The notes below the pieces were generated by a model. The model ran no database searches. It was not told the origin of the DNA and was given only the letters and a program-made list of their open reading frames with translations. DNA of 9,515 nt. Source: Deltaproteobacteria bacterium. GTDB lineage: Bacteria > Desulfobacterota > DAOWOC01. Below are positions 5,411 to 9,515 of the stretch, in pieces. The stretch covers positions 1-9,515 of the forward strand of contig DAOWOC010000019.1 in the NCBI GenBank assembly GCA_030642225.1, given 5' to 3'. The first letter of the stretch is position 1; each line of letters begins with the position of its first letter. Both the position numbers and the translations under genes were made by a program.

Positions 5411-6711
5411 CAGAGCAAAAAAAAATAGCCTTTATAACCCTTGGATGTAAGGTAAATCAGTTTGAATCATCATGGTATGCTCAGGAATTAAAAACAGCCG
5501 GTTTTATACCTGTTGATAAAAATACTACTGCTGACATATATATTATTAATACCTGCACTGTTACCTCAAGGGCTGCTTATCAATCCAGAAATGCCATTTA
5601 CAAGGCTATTAAAAAAAACCCTGGGGCAAAGATATGGGTTACCGGCTGCTATGCTCAGGAGGCTCCTGAGATTGCAGCGGGAATACACGGAGTATCCGGC
5701 GTTATAGGAACGCACTACAAACACAAGATTCCGGATATTGTTTTAAAGGGAACCGATCTTCTTAAACCCTTGTGGACTGAAGCACGTGATGAGACTGCTT
5801 TCCTTGACATGGAAATCCATTCAAAGGTTGACCGCACGAGACCCCAGCTAAAGGTACAGGATGGCTGTAATGCCTTTTGCAGCTACTGTATTGTGCCTTA
5901 TGTCAGGGGGAAGAGCCGTAGCCTGCCACTGGAAAAAGTGACTAAACAGGCGCATCATTATATTGAAATGGGATATAGTGAAATAGTTATTACCGGTATA
6001 CACTTAGGACTCTATGGCCATGACCTTGAACCAGGGTTAAATTTATTTAAACTCCTTAAAGCATTAAATAACCTGCCGGGGACTGCGCGTTTTCGCCTCA
6101 GCTCACTGGAACCTGCTGAAGTAACCGATGAAATTATTCAACTTTTTTCCAGCTCTTCACGTTTTTGCAGTCATCTTCACATACCACTGCAAAGCGGGAG
6201 CCATGATATTTTAAAAAAAATGGGCAGGTCTTACAATACATCTTATTATGGCGATCTTATATGGCAACTGCGGGAGATGTTCCCTGAAATGGGCATTGGC
6301 GCAGATGTCCTGATTGGCTCTTGTGGTGAAAATACAGACACATGTCAGGAGACCTATGATTTTATTAAAAAAATACCCTTGACTTATCTTCATGTATTTC
6401 CTTATTCAAAAAGAAATTTTACAGATACTGCTTCATGCGGTACATCTAATAATAAAATAGATATAAAAAAATGGTCTGCAAAAATCAGGGGACTTGGCGA
6501 AATAAAAAAAAGGGCATTTATGAAGTCTCAAAAAGGTCTGATCAGGGAGGTTATAATTGAGAAACAAAACTCTGATTTTTATTTTGGCCTGACAGATAAC
6601 TATCTTCCGGTAAAGATCCAAAAACATAATGAAATTTCAGGCAATTTATTAATGATAAAAATAACCGGCATGGAGGATTCTTTTTTAACCGGGGTTATTG
6701 GATCAAACTAG
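5407..6711 (+). CDS. mtaB: tRNA threonylcarbamoyladenosine methylthiotransferase MtaB (MiaB-like radical SAM)
   Basis: A 434-residue methylthiotransferase. The N-terminal UPF0004 domain carries three cluster cysteines: C14 (TLGCKVNQ), C50 (NTCTVT) and C81 (TGCYAQ). The radical-SAM domain has C154, C158 and C161 (GCNAFCSYC), followed by VPYVRGKSRS and the SAM-domain strands. Residues from about 375 form a TRAM-like RNA-binding end. TLGCKVNQ is the MtaB subgroup signature; MiaB has a YGCQMN-type and RimO an LGCPKN-type motif. The predicted reaction converts t6A37 to ms2t6A37 in ANN-decoding tRNAs, using two [4Fe-4S] clusters. The start is a TTG overlapping the mnmA stop (TTGA) with GAGGG upstream. 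The two neighbours before it supply Fe-S clusters and another tRNA sulfur modification, making a coherent tRNA-sulfuration unit. No clear terminator follows. Confidence 0.92.
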   Translation: MTEQKKIAFITLGCKVNQFESSWYAQELKTAGFIPVDKNTTADIYIINTCTVTSRAAYQSRNAIYKAIKKNPGAKIWVTGCYAQEAPEIAAGIHGVSGVIGTHYKHKIPDIVLKGTDLLKPLWTEARDETAFLDMEIHSKVDRTRPQLKVQDGCNAFCSYCIVPYVRGKSRSLPLEKVTKQAHHYIEMGYSEIVITGIHLGLYGHDLEPGLNLFKLLKALNNLPGTARFRLSSLEPAEVTDEIIQLFSSSSRFCSHLHIPLQSGSHDILKKMGRSYNTSYYGDLIWQLREMFPEMGIGADVLIGSCGENTDTCQETYDFIKKIPLTYLHVFPYSKRNFTDTASCGTSNNKIDIKKWSAKIRGLGEIKKRAFMKSQKGLIREVIIEKQNSDFYFGLTDNYLPVKIQKHNEISGNLLMIKITGMEDSFLTGVIGSN

Positions 6712-6763
6712 CTAATGATTATCTTTGCAATTATAATGTACTAAAAAATTTAAACAAAAAAAA

Positions 6764-6791
6764 TTGTCAGCTCTTGAAAAAATGATACAAT
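6764..6791 (+). promoter_or_regulatory. Candidate promoter upstream of the IS remnant
   Basis: TTGTCA (6764-6769), 16-base spacer, TACAAT (6786-6791). The -10 lies in an 8-bp tandem repeat (AATGATAC twice, 6781-6796). It may be the old transposase promoter or may now read towards the kinase. Confidence 0.35.
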
Positions 6792-6817
6792 GATACATTA
6801 CATAAGGAAAGCAACAT

Positions 6818-7061
6818 GAGGAAAAGGATATTAAAATATCTATGGGCTCAAAGGGAAGAGCTTTGGATAATGTAATAATTGAACGTTTTTGGCGTTTATT
6901 AAAGTATTAAGATATATATTTATAATTATAGTAGTATCAAGACAGCTATTAATGAAATTAATAAATATATCGCTTTTTATAACAATAAAAGGAAGCATTT
7001 TTCTTTAAAGAAAAATACACTTGATTCTGTTTTCAATCAAAGTTTTCGAATTGCTGCTTAA
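6818..7061 (+). pseudogene. Decayed C-terminal remnant of an IS3-family transposase (OrfB, rve domain)
   Basis: The frame through 6842 reads EEKDIKISMGSKGRALDNV and then IIERFWRLLKY. This is the conserved block of IS3-family integrase-type transposases around the last catalytic acidic residue (DNxxxERFWRxLKYE). A TAA at 6908-6910 replaces the usual Glu. After DIYL the frame breaks near 6920-6926 and resumes in another frame with NYSSIKTAINEINKYIAFY, then NNKRKHFSLKKNTLDSVFNQ and a natural stop at 7061. YNNKRKHFSL corresponds to the usual FYNxxRPHxSL ending. Everything N-terminal to the block, including OrfA and the first catalytic Asp residues, is missing. The fragment cannot make a working transposase. 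It marks an old insertion between mtaB and the kinase. Confidence 0.85.
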
Positions 7062-7093
7062 TCTACTGTCTTGACAAAAGCAGGGCACTTTAG
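7062..7093 (+). mobile_element. Probable right end of the IS3-family element
   Basis: The short stretch after the transposase stop (TGTCTTGACAAAAGCAGGGC and onward) sits where an IS3 right terminal repeat is expected. It holds TTGACA at 7071-7076, and an outward -35 is a known feature of many IS ends. With TATGAG at 7095-7100, 18 bases on, it could make a hybrid promoter towards the kinase. The matching left end was not found, so the exact boundary is a guess. Confidence 0.3.
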
Positions 7094-7095
7094 GT

Positions 7096-7152
7096 ATGAG
7101 CGCTAAAAACTGGGAAGTTATTCTTTTTATCCCTAAAAAGTTCTTGTTATAG
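7096..7152 (+). pseudogene. Degenerate duplicate of the kinase 5' end (18-codon frame)
   Basis: ATG at 7096 opens MSAKNWEVILFIPKKFLL and a stop. Its first eight codons match the start of the following kinase (MSAKDWEV) at 22 of the 27 bases compared (7096-7122 against 7168-7194). Similarity continues a little further if one T is removed (E-V-I-F-L-S against E-V-V-F-S-S), so a one-base frameshift is likely. There is no good Shine-Dalgarno. It is probably the remnant of a paralogous kinase cut away when the IS region formed. A leader peptide is a less likely alternative. Confidence 0.55.
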
Positions 7153-7154
7153 GC

Positions 7155-7161
7155 GAAGGGG
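7155..7161 (+). promoter_or_regulatory. Ribosome binding site of the hybrid kinase
   Basis: GAAGGGG lies six bases before the ATG at 7168. This favours that codon over the in-frame TTG at 7162. Confidence 0.6.
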
Positions 7162-7167
7162 TTGCGC

Positions 7168-9441
7168 ATGAGTGCTAAAGATTGGGAAGTTGTCTTTTCA
7201 TCAGTTCACGACCTAATTATTATCATGGATATTGATAATAGGATTATTGATGCCAACCCGGCTACATTAAAAGCTACCGGTCTCACGAAAGAACAAATCA
7301 TAGGTCAGTTATGCTATCAGATTTTCCATTGTACAGAAAAACCACCCTGTAATTGCCCAAATGAAAAACTCAAAAAGTCTCTTCACCTGGAATCATACAC
7401 TATGGAGATGAAGGCCTTGGGTAGAAAATATCTCATTACGGTTGCTCCGGTTTTTGATGGTGAAGGCAAACGGATAACAAGAGTAATACATATCGCCAAG
7501 GATGTAACAGAGCTGAGAAAGGCGGAAGCAGCTCACATAGATTCTGAAAAAAAATTCGAGGGTATTTTTCAGGCTGCAGCTGATGGAATTCTTCTGGCCG
7601 ACATAGTTGACAAAAAATTTGTAGATGCCAATGACGCTATTTGTAAAATGCTTGGATATACACGCGATGAGTTATTACAATGCAATGTGATGGATATTCA
7701 TCCAGAAAAAGATCTTCCGCATATAACAAATGTGTTTAAGAAACAGGTAAATGGAAAAATACTTGTAGCTTCTGAACTGCCTGTTCGACGCAAAGACGGC
7801 AGTCTGTTTTATGCCGATATCAGTTCAAAAACTGTAATGCTGGGGGATAGATATTTTTTAATCGGTATTTTTCGGGACATCTCCTACCGTTTAAAAACTG
7901 AGCAGTTGCTTAAAGCGGAGAAAAAACTGGCACAAAAATATCTTGATGTGGCAAGCGTTATGCTCGTTGTCTTAAATACTAAAGGCGAAATAACCCTTAT
8001 TAATCAAAAAGGGTGTGAAATACTACACATCCATGAAAAAGATGCCTTGGGCAAAAACTGGTTTGACACTTTCATCCCAAAAAAAATGACAAAAGAGATA
8101 AAAAGTGTCTTCAGACAGATTATGCGCGCAGACCTCCAGCCTGTTGAATATTATAAAAACAAGATTCTAAGTCAGAATGGAGAGATAAGGGATATAGCTT
8201 TTCACAATACAATCCTTAGAGATACTAAAGGCATTATTATCGGCCTCCTTTCATCAGGAGAGGATATTACAGAAAAAATAAAGGCAGAAAAAATAAAGCT
8301 TAAACTTCAAGAAGAGATTCAGAAAAATAATAAGCTCAAATCGCTAGGCATTCTTGCTGGTGGAATTGCACACGATTTTAACAACACTCTTGCTGCTATT
8401 CTTGGCAATATCGAACTTGCAGAAATACAGACCGAATCTACCAGCGAAGTATACCTTCTTTTAGCAGAGGTTAAAAAAGCATCAATTCGAGCAAAAGACC
8501 TTACTCAGCAACTTCTTACTTTTTCCAAAGGCGGTGACCCTGTAAAACAAACGGCTGTAATAGGTACCATTATTTTAGATTCCGCCAATTTTGTTCTTCA
8601 TGGCACTTCGATAATTGCTGATTACAGGATACCGGAAAATCTTTGGCAGGTTGATGTTGATACTGGTCAAATAAGTCAGGTAATTCAAAACATTATCATT
8701 AACGCACGTCATGCCATGCCAGATGGCGGAGTGATTAAGATATATTGTCAAAATATCGAAGATATCACAAAAGAGTCAATATCATTACCAACCGGACAGT
8801 ACATAAAACTTACCATTGCCGATTCAGGCGCTGGTATCCCTAAAAAATATATTGATAAAATTTTTGATCCTTATTTTTCGACAAAACAAAAGGGAAGTGG
8901 TTTAGGCCTGGCAATATGCTATTCAATTATCAAGAAGCATAATGGCAATATTTCAGTGCAATCAAAAACAAACAAGGGAACAGTATTTACTATATATCTT
9001 CCGGCATCCACGAAAATAAATCATGGATTAATACCATCAAAACCGGACATTACTACGGGAAAAAATAAAGCAACCATCATGGTCATGGATGATGAAGTCA
9101 TAGTACGTGATATGATAAAACAGATGCTTTTACGCTCTGGACATGAAGTTGTTTTGGCAGAAAACGGTCAGGAAGCGATTGAAATATACAACGAATATTA
9201 CAAATCCAATCAAACGATAGATGTCATCATTATGGATTTAACAATTGCTGGAGGTTTGGGCGGAAAGCATACAGCACCAAAAATATTAAAAATAGATCCA
9301 ACTGCAAAAATTATTATTATCAGCGGTTATGCCAATAATCCTATTATGGCTCATTCTCAGGATTACGGTTTTGCCGCCTCGCTTGCCAAGCCATTTCAAC
9401 TGGCAGAACTAAACAAGATAATCAATGAAATATTGGAGTAG
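7168..9441 (+). CDS. Soluble PAS-PAS-PAS hybrid histidine kinase with C-terminal receiver
   Basis: A 757-residue protein with no evident signal peptide or membrane span, so a cytoplasmic sensor. PAS 1 covers about 5-118 and carries a cysteine cluster (C49, C55, C61, C63; CYQIFHCTEKPPCNCP). PAS 2 covers about 126-245 and PAS 3 about 255-370. A short helical linker leads to the dimerisation domain with the phospho-acceptor H402 in GGIAHDFNN, an NtrB-like variant. The ATPase domain shows the N box (N508, N512), G1 DSGAGIP (552-558), the F box FDPYFSTK and G2 GSGLGLAI. The receiver (about 636-757) has D641-D642-E643, phospho-acceptor D690, S719 and K741, all the residues needed for phosphorelay. 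There is no output domain and no partner regulator in the window, so the final target is unknown. PAS cysteines could bind a cofactor or sense redox; this is inference. Confidence 0.93.
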   Translation: MSAKDWEVVFSSVHDLIIIMDIDNRIIDANPATLKATGLTKEQIIGQLCYQIFHCTEKPPCNCPNEKLKKSLHLESYTMEMKALGRKYLITVAPVFDGEGKRITRVIHIAKDVTELRKAEAAHIDSEKKFEGIFQAAADGILLADIVDKKFVDANDAICKMLGYTRDELLQCNVMDIHPEKDLPHITNVFKKQVNGKILVASELPVRRKDGSLFYADISSKTVMLGDRYFLIGIFRDISYRLKTEQLLKAEKKLAQKYLDVASVMLVVLNTKGEITLINQKGCEILHIHEKDALGKNWFDTFIPKKMTKEIKSVFRQIMRADLQPVEYYKNKILSQNGEIRDIAFHNTILRDTKGIIIGLLSSGEDITEKIKAEKIKLKLQEEIQKNNKLKSLGILAGGIAHDFNNTLAAILGNIELAEIQTESTSEVYLLLAEVKKASIRAKDLTQQLLTFSKGGDPVKQTAVIGTIILDSANFVLHGTSIIADYRIPENLWQVDVDTGQISQVIQNIIINARHAMPDGGVIKIYCQNIEDITKESISLPTGQYIKLTIADSGAGIPKKYIDKIFDPYFSTKQKGSGLGLAICYSIIKKHNGNISVQSKTNKGTVFTIYLPASTKINHGLIPSKPDITTGKNKATIMVMDDEVIVRDMIKQMLLRSGHEVVLAENGQEAIEIYNEYYKSNQTIDVIIMDLTIAGGLGGKHTAPKILKIDPTAKIIIISGYANNPIMAHSQDYGFAASLAKPFQLAELNKIINEILE

Positions 9442-9475
9442 AAATGAAGATTTTAGTTCACAGATTAAAACAAAC

Positions 9476-9497
9476 TTCGGCAACATGAATTGCCGAA
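9476..9497. repeat. Perfect 8-bp inverted repeat after the kinase gene
   Basis: TTCGGCAA (9476-9483), loop CATGAA, TTGCCGAA (9490-9497). On the plus strand it is followed by TAAAAG, not a T tract. On the minus strand it is followed by GTTTGTTTT, so it would work better as a terminator for a minus-strand gene beyond the window. It may also be a repeat-family hairpin. Confidence 0.5.
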
Positions 9498-9515
9498 TAA
9501 AAGCATCCAGCGGAC

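Noticed and set aside
6816..6875. 19-residue frame (MRKRILKYLW) with AAGGA upstream
   Set aside because: It overlaps the IS3 transposase remnant in another frame and has no recognisable product. The remnant explains the sequence better.
9444..9488. 14-residue frame (MKILVHRLKQTSAT) after the kinase
   Set aside because: GGAG is well placed before it, but it is too short and has no family match. The MKILV start alone does not show a response-regulator remnant.
1..9515. CRISPR array, tRNA or rRNA genes, toxin-antitoxin pair or defence island
   Set aside because: I saw no regularly spaced repeats, tRNA-like cloverleaf or rRNA sequence, and no gene pair of these kinds.

Overview
The window is AT-rich, tightly packed bacterial chromosome. 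Its gene content fits an anaerobic, sulfate-reducer-like Desulfobacterota (Desulfobacterales-type) genome: a NIL-domain 2[4Fe-4S] ferredoxin, a TetR regulator beside an acyl-CoA dehydrogenase, an IscU/NifU scaffold next to mnmA and an MtaB-type methylthiotransferase, and a large soluble PAS hybrid histidine kinase. The taxonomic call is inference from gene content only.

Left part, minus strand, read right to left: efp (elongation factor P), epmA (the lysyl-ligase that modifies EF-P; its ATG directly follows the efp stop), a TetR-family regulator with its own promoter and an overlapping inverted-repeat operator, and the first 69 codons of an acyl-CoA dehydrogenase. The gap between tetR and the dehydrogenase holds a 27-bp tandem duplication.

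Middle part, plus strand: a dimeric-type (all-alpha) dUTPase diverging from efp; a NIL/ferredoxin gene behind a good sigma-70 promoter; then a compact iscU, mnmA, mtaB run. iscU overlaps mnmA by 71 nt and mnmA overlaps mtaB by 4 nt (TTGA, with a TTG start). Together these make an Fe-S supply and tRNA sulfur-modification unit: the IscU scaffold, 2-thiouridine at U34 (MnmA), and the methylthio group of ms2t6A37 (MtaB, a radical-SAM Fe-S enzyme).

Right part: a 456-nt region without an intact gene holds a decayed IS3-family transposase tail (one internal stop, one frameshift), a likely IS right end, and a degenerate copy of the first codons of the next gene. Then comes a 757-residue PAS-PAS-PAS-histidine kinase-receiver protein. 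The window ends in a perfect 8-bp hairpin followed by sequence that faintly resembles an integron attC half-site.

Most genes belong to known families. I found no clear undescribed multi-gene system. The best leads are the long iscU/mnmA overlap, the duplicated kinase start beside the IS remnant, the 27-bp tandem repeat, and the possible attC-like end.
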